A stretch of DNA of 64,000 bases from Roseovarius litorisediminis (GTDB lineage Bacteria > Pseudomonadota > Alphaproteobacteria > Rhodobacterales > Rhodobacteraceae). This document shows positions 48,659 through 58,080 of the stretch, in pieces. The translations under genes and the position numbers were made by a program. The notes under the pieces are model-generated. The model saw nothing but the letters and a program-made list of their open reading frames with translations, made no database searches and was not told the origin of the DNA. How positions within the stretch are numbered: position 1 is the first letter of the stretch; each line of letters begins with the position of its first letter. The stretch is taken from contig NZ_FWFL01000005.1 in NCBI RefSeq assembly GCF_900172295.1, positions 62,001 through 126,000 of the forward strand, read 5' to 3'.

Positions 48659-50053
48659 TCACGACTGGATGGGTTCATTTGCACCCAGGGCTTGACGGTT
48701 CTGATCCGACGTTACCTCGATCAGATCACGCGACCAGGTGACTTCGACAAACGCGCCGGTGCGGTCCAGGTGGCTGGCGCGGGATTTGAACGAGTCCGAA
48801 CCATTGGCAAAACTCAGATCGGCACCTGACCGTTCCAGCAGGGTTTTCGCGATGAACAGGCCAAGACCCATCCCCTCGTACCCCGGGCGGTCAAGATCGC
48901 TGGAGCTTGAACGGCGTCGCATCGACGGATCGCCGATTCGGCCAAGCAGGTGCGGCGGATATCCCGGCCCGTCATCCATGATACGGATGACAACAGTATC
49001 TTTGCTCCACGAGCTTTCGACCCAGACGTTCTGACGTGCGAAATCGACCGCGTTCTGGACCAGATTGCGCAAACCATGGATCACCTCGGGACGGCGCAGA
49101 ACGGTGGGTTGTAGCTGCAGATCATCATTGTCCAGCCCAAAGTCGAAATGAATGAGTTTGCCGCGATCGACATGCGGTTCGGCTGCCTCTTCGATCAGGG
49201 CGGTCAGGGGTGCCTTGCGCAGGTGAAGGTCATCTTTGCCCGCCCGCCCCATCGAGCGCAGAATATCGCGGCAACGATCCGACTGTTCGACAATCAGCAA
49301 GGCATCTTCGCGCAGGTCCGGGTTATCTGACAATTCTTCGGCCAATTCGGAACTGGCCAATTTTATGGTTGCCAGCGGCGTGCCCAATTCGTGCGCAGCG
49401 GCGGCAACGACGCCGCCCAGGTCGGTCAGCTTTTGTTCACGGGCCAACGCCATCTGCGTGGCTTGCAGCGCAGTAGACATCGCGTGCATTTCAGACACTA
49501 TTCTGCGGGAATAGACCCCCAGAAAGATAATGGCGATGACGATGGCCACCCAATTTCCAAACACGAAAACATCAGGAATCTGCAGAAAAAAGCCCTGTTC
49601 GGTTCGCAGGGGCAGGTGAAACTTCATCAGCAACGACGCGATGGCAATCGCCGTAAGCCCAAGAAACAGGGTTGATCGCGATGACAGCGCCGAGGCCGAC
49701 ACGGTGACCGGCCCGACGATCAGAATTGAAAACGGGTTATGCAGCCCGCCCGTCAGATAAAGCATCAGACCAAGCTGCTGCATGTCAAAAAGAACAACCT
49801 GAAGTGTCTGAGATTCCGATAGACGCTTGGTTTCCGGAAAAACGAAAGCGGCCACAAGGTTGCTGATGACAGCGACGCCGACGACCAGATAGCACAGGCC
49901 GATCTCAAGGTTCAGGTTGTAAAGCCTCTGGGCAATGATCAGCGCCGACACCTGCCCGATGATCGCCCACCAGCGCAACATGACCAATGTGCGCAGGCGA
50001 ATCCAGTTGCCGCTTTGATATGACTTGAATAGGTCTTGGGTAAGTTCAGGCAT
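48659..50053 (-). CDS. regB: Redox-sensing histidine kinase RegB (PrrB)
   Basis: Sensor of the RegB/RegA system that controls photosynthesis, respiration and CO2/N2 fixation genes in response to redox state. 464 aa. Six membrane helices (about 25-185); the quinone-site loop GGLHNPFSI; H-box AAAAHELGTPLATIK with His near 220; the redox-active cysteine in SDRCRDILRS near 261, matching Cys265 of R. capsulatus RegB; then N and G boxes. Divergent from senC and regA. Confidence 0.95.
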   Translation of the reverse strand: MPELTQDLFKSYQSGNWIRLRTLVMLRWWAIIGQVSALIIAQRLYNLNLEIGLCYLVVGVAVISNLVAAFVFPETKRLSESQTLQVVLFDMQQLGLMLYLTGGLHNPFSILIVGPVTVSASALSSRSTLFLGLTAIAIASLLMKFHLPLRTEQGFFLQIPDVFVFGNWVAIVIAIIFLGVYSRRIVSEMHAMSTALQATQMALAREQKLTDLGGVVAAAAHELGTPLATIKLASSELAEELSDNPDLREDALLIVEQSDRCRDILRSMGRAGKDDLHLRKAPLTALIEEAAEPHVDRGKLIHFDFGLDNDDLQLQPTVLRRPEVIHGLRNLVQNAVDFARQNVWVESSWSKDTVVIRIMDDGPGYPPHLLGRIGDPSMRRRSSSSDLDRPGYEGMGLGLFIAKTLLERSGADLSFANGSDSFKSRASHLDRTGAFVEVTWSRDLIEVTSDQNRQALGANEPIQS

Positions 50054-50134
50054 CTGTGCGATAACGCCCCATTGCATGTTATGGTGACGGTATTAGATGT
50101 TTCATTCAATGCCCGACAAATCAAGGAATTAGCA

Positions 50135-50764
50135 ATGACAAGGACCTTGGCGATTGCGTCTGCTGTTGCAGTGATTGTTCTCTTAGGCGTCACATATTAC
50201 GTGGCTCGCCCCGGTGAATCCGATGATCGCTTTGCCCACTGCCGGGCCGGGGCCATTGCCGGCGGGGCCGCCGAGATTGGCGGGCCTTTCACATTGATCA
50301 GCGAAACCGGCGAAACCGTGACCAGTGCCGAGGTAATAGATCAGCCCAGCCTGATCTATTTTGGGTATACTTTCTGCCCTGATGTTTGCCCGCTGGATGC
50401 CGCAAGGAACGCCGAGGCCGTAGAAATTCTGGAAAGCCGTGGCAAGATCGTGAAGCCTGTCTTCATTTCGATAGACCCGGATCGCGATACGCCCGAGGTG
50501 ATGGCGGAATTCACCGATTACCTGCATCCCCGGATGCTGGGGCTGACCGGATCGGCAGATCAGGTCAAGGCCGCCAGCAAGGCCTATCGCACCTTCTATC
50601 AAAAACACGAAGCAGCCGAGGGCGAAGAAGATTTCTATCTTGTTGACCACTCGACCTTTACTTACCTAACCCTTCCTGAACACGGATTTTCAGAGTTCTT
50701 CCGGCGTGATGTTTCTGCCGAACAAATGGCTGATCGCGTTCAATGTTTTCTGGATGCCAGCTGA
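50135..50764 (+). CDS. senC: SCO1/SenC/PrrC copper-binding protein
   Basis: Assists copper insertion into cytochrome oxidase and links to the Reg system. 209 aa. N-terminal membrane anchor (about 5-24); thioredoxin-like domain with CPDVC (Cys81, Cys85) and the distal His in LVDHSTFTYL near 171, all three copper ligands present. AAGGA precedes the ATG. It reads toward regA, in the classical senC-regA order. Confidence 0.94.
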   Translation: MTRTLAIASAVAVIVLLGVTYYVARPGESDDRFAHCRAGAIAGGAAEIGGPFTLISETGETVTSAEVIDQPSLIYFGYTFCPDVCPLDAARNAEAVEILESRGKIVKPVFISIDPDRDTPEVMAEFTDYLHPRMLGLTGSADQVKAASKAYRTFYQKHEAAEGEEDFYLVDHSTFTYLTLPEHGFSEFFRRDVSAEQMADRVQCFLDAS

Positions 50765-50844
50765 GTCTCCGCGATTGTTTGACGCAGGGGTAAGTGCAGG
50801 CTAGAACTGTTTGAAATGATGGCGCGTTGAACAGGAGGGTCGGC

Positions 50845-51396
50845 ATGGCCGAGAACCTAAGGGATATAGGTGAGGACAGATCTCTCCTCTTGGTTGACGA
50901 TGATGAACCCTTCTTGCGGCGGCTTGCCAAAGCTATGGAAAAACGCGGGTTTGAGGTGGAAACCGCAGGTTCGGTTGCGGCCGGGCAGGCGATTGCAACC
51001 GCCCGGCCGCCTGCCTATGCGGTGTGCGATCTGCGGCTTGAAGATGGCAACGGTCTGGATGTGGTCGAGGTCATCCGCGAAAAACGCCCTGACAGCCGGG
51101 TGGTGGTGCTGACCGGTTATGGCGCGATTGCCACGGCGGTGGCGGCGGTCAAGATCGGGGCGACGGATTATCTGTCAAAGCCTGCGGATGCCACCGATAT
51201 CACCAATGCCCTTCTGGCCACGGGCGATGAACTGCCGCCGCCGCCGGAAAACCCGATGAGTGCCGACCGCGTGAGGTGGGAGCATATCCAGAGGGTTTAC
51301 GAGTTATGTGACCGCAATGTATCCGAAACCGCGCGGCGCCTGAACATGCATCGGCGGACATTGCAACGGATTCTGGCCAAGCGATCGCCCCGGTAA
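50845..51396 (+). CDS. regA: Response regulator RegA (PrrA)
   Basis: DNA-binding output of RegB. 183 aa. Receiver domain: DDD near 18-20, phosphoacceptor Asp62 (CDLRLEDG), Lys in LSKPAD. The Fis-type helix-turn-helix at the C-terminus, NVSETARRLNMHRRTLQRIL, is highly conserved in this family. GGAGGG lies just before the ATG at 50845. An 80-base gap after senC could hold a separate promoter. Confidence 0.96.
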   Translation: MAENLRDIGEDRSLLLVDDDEPFLRRLAKAMEKRGFEVETAGSVAAGQAIATARPPAYAVCDLRLEDGNGLDVVEVIREKRPDSRVVVLTGYGAIATAVAAVKIGATDYLSKPADATDITNALLATGDELPPPPENPMSADRVRWEHIQRVYELCDRNVSETARRLNMHRRTLQRILAKRSPR

Positions 51397-51491
51397 AACC
51401 CCCAGAGATCAGCTTTTACCTTGTGACAGTCCGGGCGGAGCGGTGGGTGGCAAGCGGTTTGGTTTGAGTATTTTTGGAAAAATGAAACCGA

Positions 51492-51977
51492 TCAGAGATT
51501 GAAACGTTTGCTGATCTTGTCGGTTACGGTGCCGTCTCCAAGCTGGATATCAGGATGGCGGGCGTAATCCTCGAATCCGCGGCTTTGGTAATAGGCCAGC
51601 CCGCCTGTGTTGTCGGCGCGGATGGTTGCGTTGATCCATTTGTATCCGAGCGCGTGGGCAGCAGATCGCGTTGCGTCAAAGAGACTTGAACCGATACCAA
51701 GCCCGGTTTGGCCGAGGCGGACAAAGGTAGCAACATCACAGGCGTCGGGTGGAAGATCGGAATGGGGTTCGATGAACTGAAACCCTATCAGATCCCCCCT
51801 GTCATTTTCAGCAAGATGCCAGGCTGCCTGATCGCCATGGCGCGCCATCCAGCTGATGATGGTGCTGCGTGTAACCAGCTGGGTATGCGCCGTCGTGCCG
51901 CCGCGCGCAATGATCGCATTCAGCAGATCGGCCATGGCGCCTGCGTCAAGCGAACCAGCACGGCGGACATGGATCAT
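51492..51977 (-). CDS. GNAT-family N-acetyltransferase
   Basis: 161 aa. The acetyl-CoA loop is GQTGLGIGSSLF, followed by a helix and INATIRADNTGGLAYYQSRGFED, typical of GNAT enzymes. Substrate unknown. It shares an ATG/TGA overlap with the HD-domain gene upstream, so the two are coupled. Confidence 0.88.
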   Translation of the reverse strand: MIHVRRAGSLDAGAMADLLNAIIARGGTTAHTQLVTRSTIISWMARHGDQAAWHLAENDRGDLIGFQFIEPHSDLPPDACDVATFVRLGQTGLGIGSSLFDATRSAAHALGYKWINATIRADNTGGLAYYQSRGFEDYARHPDIQLGDGTVTDKISKRFNL

Positions 51978-52567
51978 CAGATCAGACCCAGAAGTGCGTG
52001 GTGACGCGCGATATAGTCATGGCGGGCCTCGAGCGGGGGGCGCAGGTGGATGTCCAGCCCCTGGATAAGGGAGGGGTCCGGCCGGCCGAAAAATCTGTCG
52101 GCCTCGGCCAGGTCAAAACCGGCAATTTGCGTCGCTTCCATCCAGGCGCTGATCTTGTCAGCCTTCTTGATCTGCTTTTTCACTGCAACGGGAATGGTGG
52201 CGGGCAAGCCAAAGCGGATGTGAATGGCGGCTGTGAGACGTTTGTCAAGCTCGTCATAGTCGGGGCCGACCGCTGTCTTGACCGGCGAGATCATGTCGCC
52301 GATGACATATTCGGGCGCATCATGCAAAAGTGCTGCGAGCTGCCATTTTGGCTGAGCGCGCGGCGTCATGCGTGAATAGAGACACTCTACCAGCAGGGAA
52401 TGCTCGGCCACCGAATAGGCGTAATCGCCCACAGTCTGACCATTCCAGCGAGCGACAAAGCTGAGGCCATGGGCAATATCCTCGATCTCGATATCCACCG
52501 GTGTAGGATCAAGCAGGTCGAGCCTGCGACCGGAAAGCATCTTTTGCCAGGCGCGGGGTTTGGGCAT
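51977..52567 (-). CDS. HD-domain phosphohydrolase (YfbR-like)
   Basis: 196 aa. HD motif: HSLLVECL, then ALLHDAPEYVIGDMISPVK, and a distal Asp in KKADKISAW, as in YfbR-type 5'-deoxynucleotidases. Probably metal-dependent; substrate unproven. The ATG at 52567 has GGAGA upstream. It lies between the methyltransferase and GNAT genes. Confidence 0.88.
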   Translation of the reverse strand: MPKPRAWQKMLSGRRLDLLDPTPVDIEIEDIAHGLSFVARWNGQTVGDYAYSVAEHSLLVECLYSRMTPRAQPKWQLAALLHDAPEYVIGDMISPVKTAVGPDYDELDKRLTAAIHIRFGLPATIPVAVKKQIKKADKISAWMEATQIAGFDLAEADRFFGRPDPSLIQGLDIHLRPPLEARHDYIARHHALLGLI

Positions 52568-52610
52568 TTTGTCTCCGAAAAATTGGCTCGCGCTATTGCT
52601 ACCGACAAGT

Positions 52611-53519
52611 TCAGGGTTTTGCAAAACGTTCCAGCAGTGCGGCAAGCAGGGGCGAATCCGAGCGAGCGGCAAGGAAGTTGTAACCCTTGAACCGATCGGT
52701 TTTCAGAGCGCGGATGGCGGCAACTGAAATGGCAGGTTCTGGGGTTTTTTCAATGGAATAGAGTCTAATATCACCCAGGGACAACAAATGCGCACTTGGC
52801 ACGCAGTCGGGATCTGAACCGTGGTCCTCGTAGATCAGAACCGCGCCGTCACCAAGAGCACGGGTGGCGCCGTCAATTGCGGAAACCTCGGCACCTTCGA
52901 CATCAAGTTTGATCAGGGCGGCGGTACCGGAGGGTACCAGATCGTCGATTCTAAGTGTCTGAACCCGCTCGGTTTTGTCCTCAGGGCTGCCATAATCGGT
53001 ATCCAGAAGTCGCGCCGAAGCATGGCTAAGGTGGGTGTTGAGAAAGGTCATCTGCTGCCCCGATGTGCTATGGATGGCGGCCTGATGCAAAGTGACATTG
53101 GGAAGGTGCGCGGCATTTTCGGAGAGATGCAGAAAGGTTTGCGCTGATGCCTCGACCGCCAATACCCGTGAAAACAGAGACGACGCGCGCGTTGTCCAAT
53201 AGCCCTTGTTGGCGCCCAGATCGCAAAAAAGATCGGTAAGGCCCGAGGCGGTGGTCAGGATATTTTCGACCTCGGGTTCATATGGATGGTGGTAAAGCGC
53301 GAAGCGGGTCCAATAGCCATCGTTGAGATGTATCCTAAACGGCGCGCTCTGGCCCGTTCTTAGCAGCACTGAGTTTTCGGGATCAAAGACCAGCCCTAGC
53401 CCCCGCGCAAAGCGACCGTATAGTCCCCGCGTCACTGCCAACCGGAACAATCCCATAAGCAGATGGTATTGCAGCCTTGCCGCCAGCCCAGAGAATTCGA
53501 GTGATCTTGTTTTTGCCAT
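52611..53519 (-). CDS. FkbM-family methyltransferase
   Basis: 302 aa. SAM-binding FCDLGANKGYWTTRAS near 96, and IKLDVEGAEVSAIDGA, the FkbM signature. These enzymes often O-methylate sugars or natural-product moieties; substrate here unknown. The N-terminal 90 residues are poorly characterised. ATG at 53519. Together with the HD and GNAT genes it forms a minus-strand cluster between regA and ahcY. Confidence 0.87.
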   Translation of the reverse strand: MAKTRSLEFSGLAARLQYHLLMGLFRLAVTRGLYGRFARGLGLVFDPENSVLLRTGQSAPFRIHLNDGYWTRFALYHHPYEPEVENILTTASGLTDLFCDLGANKGYWTTRASSLFSRVLAVEASAQTFLHLSENAAHLPNVTLHQAAIHSTSGQQMTFLNTHLSHASARLLDTDYGSPEDKTERVQTLRIDDLVPSGTAALIKLDVEGAEVSAIDGATRALGDGAVLIYEDHGSDPDCVPSAHLLSLGDIRLYSIEKTPEPAISVAAIRALKTDRFKGYNFLAARSDSPLLAALLERFAKP

Positions 53520-53927
53520 GATGGACCCGGATAAGATTTTCTAGACCAAGGCGATACCGGGGGAACGCGTTTTCTGCAAACGTAACCATCAGGCGTGCAC
53601 AGCATCGTGTGCGAACAATCAGGCCCGGCCCGAGTTAACATGGACCCCGGCGATCGACCCATATGCAAGATTGTGATGAGTCAAGAAGCATGCTCATGTT
53701 TGATGAAGCGTGGGCTATGTTGCTTCGTCGCCAATGGACCGTTTTGGTACACGTAAAAGACGAAGCATGTTTGCAAGCATGCTGTTGGATGAACCATCGC
53801 TGAGCAATCGACCTGCGGCAGACATACTATATTTAGCCGCCGGACGGTTTCTGGCCGCTCTTCCGCTTTACACGCATTCCGGTAAATGTTTAGTTTTTCG
53901 ATGTGTTAAAAAGAAAGCAAGGGCTTT
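53520..53927. other. 408-base intergenic stretch without a convincing gene
   Basis: Contains only short frames with no ribosome site or family resemblance, the longest on the plus strand at 53710-53994. The last 40 bases are AT-rich and contain AAGGG for the next gene. No terminator, RNA or repeat recognised. Confidence 0.6.
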
Positions 53928-54686
53928 ATGGGGCAGACGAGTTTACCGAATATGGATATCGACAGCTGGCGTGAGCGTTCAGCCGAGGAGGTAAATTTCT
54001 GGGAGAACTGGATTTTCACCGAGGGTAGCAGATGGCCACAGGAGTACAAACGGAGAACCGATCCGACTACACCGATGGCCAAAGAGGTAGAGAATTTTCT
54101 GGATGGTCTCGGTCTTCCAGCAGATCGAACGGTGAAGATACTGGATATAGGGGCCGGTCCGCTCAGTTTCATCGGAACCAACAGCGAAAAATATACAATT
54201 GACCTGACTGTCGTTGACCCTCTGGCAGAAGAGTACAACCGACTGCTGGATCAGAAAAACGTGACCGGTGTGCCGCGACCTGAGCGTGGGTATTTCGAAA
54301 CGGCAACCACACAATTCGGAGCCGAAGCGTTTGACTTGGTTTGGTCCCGCAATTCTTTGGACCATGCGTTGGATCCGGTTCTGGGTCTGTTCAATCTTCT
54401 CAACGTGTGCAGGATAGGCGGGGGGCTGTTGCTAAGCTTCCATCCAAATGAGGCGGAAGGCGGAAATTATGCTGGCTTGCACCAGTGGAATCTTGATTAT
54501 CGGGACGGCGAAGTGGTTTTATCGCAGAAAGACCGGATGGTGAGCCTGATGCCATTGCTTCAGCAACAAAAGATCGTGTCTATCAGTCAGCCGGAAAAAA
54601 CTCAGAAAAAGGCAGGTAAAGGCCGAGTAAACATCAAGGTTGAAAAGATTGTTGAATGCAATCTGTCTCAGTGCCTGATTGCATGA
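53928..54686 (+). CDS. Class I SAM-dependent methyltransferase-like protein
   Basis: 252 aa. Motif I is ILDIGAGPLSFIG near 70; post-I is LTVVDPLAEEY; motif II region FDLVWSRNSLDHALDP. The C-terminus turns basic and ends CNLSQCLIA. AAGGG lies 4 bases before the ATG. Less GC-rich than the surrounding genes, suggesting transfer. Substrate unknown; its closeness to ahcY, which clears SAH, may be coincidental. Confidence 0.75.
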   Translation: MGQTSLPNMDIDSWRERSAEEVNFWENWIFTEGSRWPQEYKRRTDPTTPMAKEVENFLDGLGLPADRTVKILDIGAGPLSFIGTNSEKYTIDLTVVDPLAEEYNRLLDQKNVTGVPRPERGYFETATTQFGAEAFDLVWSRNSLDHALDPVLGLFNLLNVCRIGGGLLLSFHPNEAEGGNYAGLHQWNLDYRDGEVVLSQKDRMVSLMPLLQQQKIVSISQPEKTQKKAGKGRVNIKVEKIVECNLSQCLIA

Positions 54687-54763
54687 GGCGCAGTTTCTTA
54701 CTGCCATTGTGACTTCCTGAGCGGCTGTGCTAAAGGCAGAGCCAGCAATCTTGGAGCATACCC

Positions 54764-56158
54764 GTGACAACAGATTATATCGTGAAAGACATCTCTCTGG
54801 CCGCATTTGGTCGGAAAGAACTGAACATCGCTGAAACCGAAATGCCGGGCCTGATGGCGTTGCGTGCTGAATATGGCGAAGCAAAACCGCTGAAAGGTGC
54901 GCGGATTGCCGGGTCATTGCATATGACCATCCAGACGGCTGTTCTGATTGAAACGCTTGTTGAATTGGGTGCCGAAGTGCGCTGGGCCTCGTGCAATATC
55001 TTTTCAACGCAGGACCATGCGGCGGCCGCGATTGCCGAAGGCGGCACGCCGGTTTTTGCCGTCAAAGGTGAAACGCTGGAAGAATATTGGGATTACGCAG
55101 ATCGGATTTTCCAATTCAAGGAAGGTGGCTGCAACATGATCCTGGATGATGGTGGCGATGCAACCATGTACATCCTGATCGGGGCGCGTGTCGAAGAGGG
55201 TGAAACCGACCTGATCGAAACCCCCACATCGGACGAAGAAGTTGCGTTTTTCGCCCAGATCAAGAAGCGTCTGAAAGAAAACCCCGGCTGGTTTGTAAAA
55301 CAGCGCCACATGATCAAGGGGGTATCCGAGGAAACCACCACCGGTGTGCACCGTCTGTATCAACTGATGGAAAAGGGGCACCTGCCGTTTCCGGCGATCA
55401 ACGTGAACGACAGTGTGACCAAGTCGAAATTTGACAACAAATATGGCTGCAAGGAATCGCTGGTAGACGGCATCCGCCGTGCCACGGACACCATGATGGC
55501 CGGCAAGGTTGCCGTGGTTATGGGATATGGCGATGTGGGCAAAGGTTCTGCCGCGTCGTTGCGCGGTGCCGGTGCCCGGGTGAAAGTGACCGAAGTAGAC
55601 CCGATTTGCGCGCTTCAGGCGGCGATGGACGGGTTTGAGGTGGTTCTGCTGGAAGACGTCGTTTCCAGCGCGGACATCTTTATCACCACCACCGGCAACA
55701 AAGACGTCATCCGCATCGAGCATATGCGCGAGATGAAGGACATGGCGATTGTTGGCAACATCGGCCACTTTGACAACGAAATTCAGGTGGCCAGCCTGAA
55801 AAACCACAGATGGACCAACATCAAAGAGCAGGTGGACATGATCGAGATGCCGAATGGCCATCGTCTGATCCTGCTGTCCGAAGGCCGTCTGCTGAACCTT
55901 GGCAATGCCACCGGGCATCCCAGTTTTGTCATGTCGGCCTCGTTTACCAACCAGGTGCTGGCCCAGATCGAACTTTGGACCAAAGGTGATGAATACGACA
56001 ACAATGTTTATATCCTGCCCAAGCATCTGGATGAAAAAGTAGCGCGGCTGCATCTGGACCGGATCGGCGTAAAACTGACCCAGTTGAGCGCAGAGCAGGC
56101 CGCGTATATCGGAGTGAATTCCGACGGCCCGTTCAAGCCCGAGCATTACCGCTACTGA
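54764..56158 (+). CDS. ahcY: Adenosylhomocysteinase (SAH hydrolase)
   Basis: Splits S-adenosylhomocysteine to homocysteine and adenosine, relieving inhibition of methyltransferases. 464 aa, full length. [20 protein letters not shown] binds [11 protein letters not shown] and [10 protein letters not shown] are family signatures; the C-terminus ends KPEHYRY. Starts at GTG 54764 with GGAG about 10 bases upstream. Followed by a strong terminator. Confidence 0.98.
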   Translation: MTTDYIVKDISLAAFGRKELNIAETEMPGLMALRAEYGEAKPLKGARIAGSLHMTIQTAVLIETLVELGAEVRWASCNIFSTQDHAAAAIAEGGTPVFAVKGETLEEYWDYADRIFQFKEGGCNMILDDGGDATMYILIGARVEEGETDLIETPTSDEEVAFFAQIKKRLKENPGWFVKQRHMIKGVSEETTTGVHRLYQLMEKGHLPFPAINVNDSVTKSKFDNKYGCKESLVDGIRRATDTMMAGKVAVVMGYGDVGKGSAASLRGAGARVKVTEVDPICALQAAMDGFEVVLLEDVVSSADIFITTTGNKDVIRIEHMREMKDMAIVGNIGHFDNEIQVASLKNHRWTNIKEQVDMIEMPNGHRLILLSEGRLLNLGNATGHPSFVMSASFTNQVLAQIELWTKGDEYDNNVYILPKHLDEKVARLHLDRIGVKLTQLSAEQAAYIGVNSDGPFKPEHYRY

Positions 56159-56176
56159 TATCAGTTCATTGAACCT

Positions 56177-56212
56177 AAAACGCCCTCAGGATGAGTCCCG
56201 GGGGCGTTTTTT
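56177..56212 (+). terminator. Intrinsic terminator of ahcY
   Basis: Stem AAAACGCCC (56177-56185) / GGGCGTTTT (56202-56210) plus two more T. Confidence 0.85.
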
Positions 56213-56355
56213 ATTCGGGATATTGCCGAGGGGGAGAAGCGCCAAAGATTTCCCTTTGTGCAGGCAAATTCTGTCGTTATCGTGCAACCTGCGCCATGAG
56301 GGGCTTGGATTGAAACTGTAAACCGGCAGAAACGCCGGATAGTGGGAGAGAATAA

Positions 56356-56697
56356 ATGGGAAAGCGGGACGACCTGATCGCTCAATATGCGGATGATCTG
56401 CGCAACAAATGTGGCATGCAACCGGATATGGATCTGTTGACAAAAGTAACCATTGGTTGTGGGCCGGCGATTTACAATGCTGATGCGTCCACCGTGGCAG
56501 GTACTCAACCTTCCGAGCTTGAAACGGTCAAAGAGAATTTCCTGATCAAAAAACTGGGCCTGGAAGATAGCCCCAAACTGATGGATGCGATCAATCAGGT
56601 GATTGAGGTCTATGGCAAGTCCGAGCGCAACAAATACCGCGCGGTTGTCTATTACATGCTGACCAAACACTTCGGCAAAGAATCCGTCTACGGCTAA
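56356..56697 (+). CDS. DUF2853 family protein
   Basis: 113 aa, predominantly helical, cytoplasmic. MGKRDDLIAQYADDLRNKCG, LIKKLGLEDSP and RNKYRAVVYYMLTKHF are typical of DUF2853. Function unknown. GGGAGAG lies upstream of the ATG. Single-gene unit with its own terminator. Confidence 0.85.
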   Translation: MGKRDDLIAQYADDLRNKCGMQPDMDLLTKVTIGCGPAIYNADASTVAGTQPSELETVKENFLIKKLGLEDSPKLMDAINQVIEVYGKSERNKYRAVVYYMLTKHFGKESVYG

Positions 56698-56720
56698 GCC
56701 CCGGACGCGATACCGGTCAA

Positions 56721-56747
56721 CGCCCGCCCTAACCGGCGGGCGTTTTT
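56721..56747 (+). terminator. Intrinsic terminator of the DUF2853 gene
   Basis: CGCCCGCC (56721-56728) / GGCGGGCG (56735-56742), loop CTAACC, then five T. Confidence 0.88.
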
Positions 56748-56766
56748 CGTAGGCCGCTTACAAGTG

Positions 56767-56933
56767 AATTTGAAACAGATTCAAATTACTTGGTGTTTGG
56801 TGGAATCAGGGCCATCGGCTATGGTACCAAAGAACGGGCCAGTATGGCCGGGACCTAATCCAGATACACGTGTGGTGCGTAGGGAGCACGTGGGGTAGCG
56901 GAGGGTGTCGGCTTTTTGAATCGGCACCCTCCG
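56767..56933 (+). ncRNA. Candidate structured RNA (strand tentative)
   Basis: The 254-base gap 56698-56951 holds a series of inverted repeats: AATTTGAA/TTCAAATT (56767-56787), CCAT/ATGG (56812-56824), GGCCA/TGGCC (56837-56849), and CGGAGGGTG(TCGG) / (TCGG)CACCCTCCG at 56899-56933, the last a 13-pair stem (two G-T pairs) with a 9-base loop. No T-run follows the last stem. No match to a known RNA class came to mind. Confidence 0.35.
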
Positions 56934-56951
56934 TTCTGGCTTAATCCGCGT

Positions 56952-57341
56952 TCAGAACAAGGTCAGAACCAGCCCGATTATCATGCAACTGAAGGTGACA
57001 AACCCACCGTCGATCAGGATCAGCCTGAAAGACCGGCCGCTGAAACCGTAGCAGGTCAAGATCCACGGGCTTGCCAGGAAAAGCCCGATACCCAACCCCG
57101 AGACAACCCCGGAACCGGCGGTTTCGATCCCGCTGAGGCTGAAAATATGGCGCATCATGCCCGCTACGATCAGCGCGCTGAGGAAAGCCAGAACATAGGG
57201 AATGACACCACCAGCCGGTTTTCCGTCTTCCGTTACAGCGACGCCCGAGGCTTTGATCCACGCCTGGGCCAAAGCCATATACCACACCGCACCAAAGCCA
57301 TAGGCGGCAATTGCTGCAAGCAGAACATTCAGAATTTCCAT
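56952..57341 (-). CDS. DUF1761 membrane protein
   Basis: 129 aa with four hydrophobic helices. AAIAAYGFGAVWYMALAQAW near the N-terminus matches DUF1761. The ATG at 57341 has AAAGGA 8 bases upstream; one three codons earlier is possible. Function unknown. 43 bases after the EVE gene on the same strand. Confidence 0.85.
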   Translation of the reverse strand: MEILNVLLAAIAAYGFGAVWYMALAQAWIKASGVAVTEDGKPAGGVIPYVLAFLSALIVAGMMRHIFSLSGIETAGSGVVSGLGIGLFLASPWILTCYGFSGRSFRLILIDGGFVTFSCMIIGLVLTLF

Positions 57342-57384
57342 TGTATGCATCCTTTGTCATGCGACAGGGTAATGACGCGGTTTC

Positions 57385-57804
57385 TCAAGGTGAAACACCC
57401 GCCATATCACAGACGATTTTCCATTCGGCCGGAGAGACAGGTTGAACGGACAGGCGCGAGTTTTTGACCAGTACCATCTGGGACAGGCGTGGATCGTTTT
57501 TGATCATGTCCAGCGTGACCGGTGTTTTAACGGGGTAAACCGCCTTGATATCCACGCATTCCCATCGGTCGTCATCGCTGGTGCTGTCGGGATGGACGGG
57601 GGCAATTACCTCGACAATGCCGACAACCGCCTTTTCTGTCTGGCTGTGGTAGAAAAAGCCGCGGTCACCGACCTTCATTTCGCGCATGAAGTTGCGGGCC
57701 TGGTAGTTGCGCACGCCATCCCATTCCTCGCCCGTATCACCCTTTGCCACCTGATCGTCCCAGTTCCAGGTTGACGGTTCCGACTTAAAAAGCCAGTAGC
57801 GCAT
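57385..57804 (-). CDS. EVE domain protein
   Basis: 139 aa. MRYWLFKSEPSTWNWDD and WDGVRNYQARNFMREMKVGD are the EVE-domain core (PUA-like, binds modified bases in nucleic acids; related to human THYN1). Role in bacteria unclear; EVE proteins can sense modified phage DNA, but stand-alone housekeeping forms like this are common. Three bases after the YciI-like gene. Confidence 0.92.
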   Translation of the reverse strand: MRYWLFKSEPSTWNWDDQVAKGDTGEEWDGVRNYQARNFMREMKVGDRGFFYHSQTEKAVVGIVEVIAPVHPDSTSDDDRWECVDIKAVYPVKTPVTLDMIKNDPRLSQMVLVKNSRLSVQPVSPAEWKIVCDMAGVSP

Positions 57805-57807
57805 GAA

Positions 57808-58080
57808 TCAGATCACCTTTTTCCACGGAACCAGTTCAGCCGAGGCGAAAAGACCGGCCTTGACGTAGGGATCGTTTTTGGCCCAATCCTGCGCGGCCTG
57901 CATATTTTCAACGTCAAGGATAACAAGCGAGCCGATCATCTGTTCGGCGTCATCCAGCAGCGGGCCTGCCTGTGATACAACACCGGTGGATTTCAGATAG
58001 GCGACATGGGCATCGCGATTATCAAGACGGGTTTGCAAGGCACCGGGTTTGTCGCGGGCAATCAGGGCAATAAGCATCAT
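57808..58080 (-). CDS. YciI-like protein
   Basis: 90 aa ferredoxin-fold protein. [27 protein letters not shown] carries the conserved His of the fold, and [17 protein letters not shown] ends it. Function unknown. Overlaps gpsA by 4 bases (ATGA). Confidence 0.9.
   Translation of the reverse strand: MMLIALIARDKPGALQTRLDNRDAHVAYLKSTGVVSQAGPLLDDAEQMIGSLVILDVENMQAAQDWAKNDPYVKAGLFASAELVPWKKVI

Noticed and set aside
53710..53994. 94-codon frame before the methyltransferase gene
   Set aside because: No ribosome site, overlaps the next gene, no family features.
54687..54763. SAH riboswitch upstream of ahcY
   Set aside because: Such elements occur before ahcY in other proteobacteria, but the 77-base leader lacks their conserved core and is short.
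57385..57804. EVE protein as part of a phage-defence system
   Set aside because: Neighbours are housekeeping genes (gpsA, tsaD, YciI) and no restriction or nuclease gene is adjacent.
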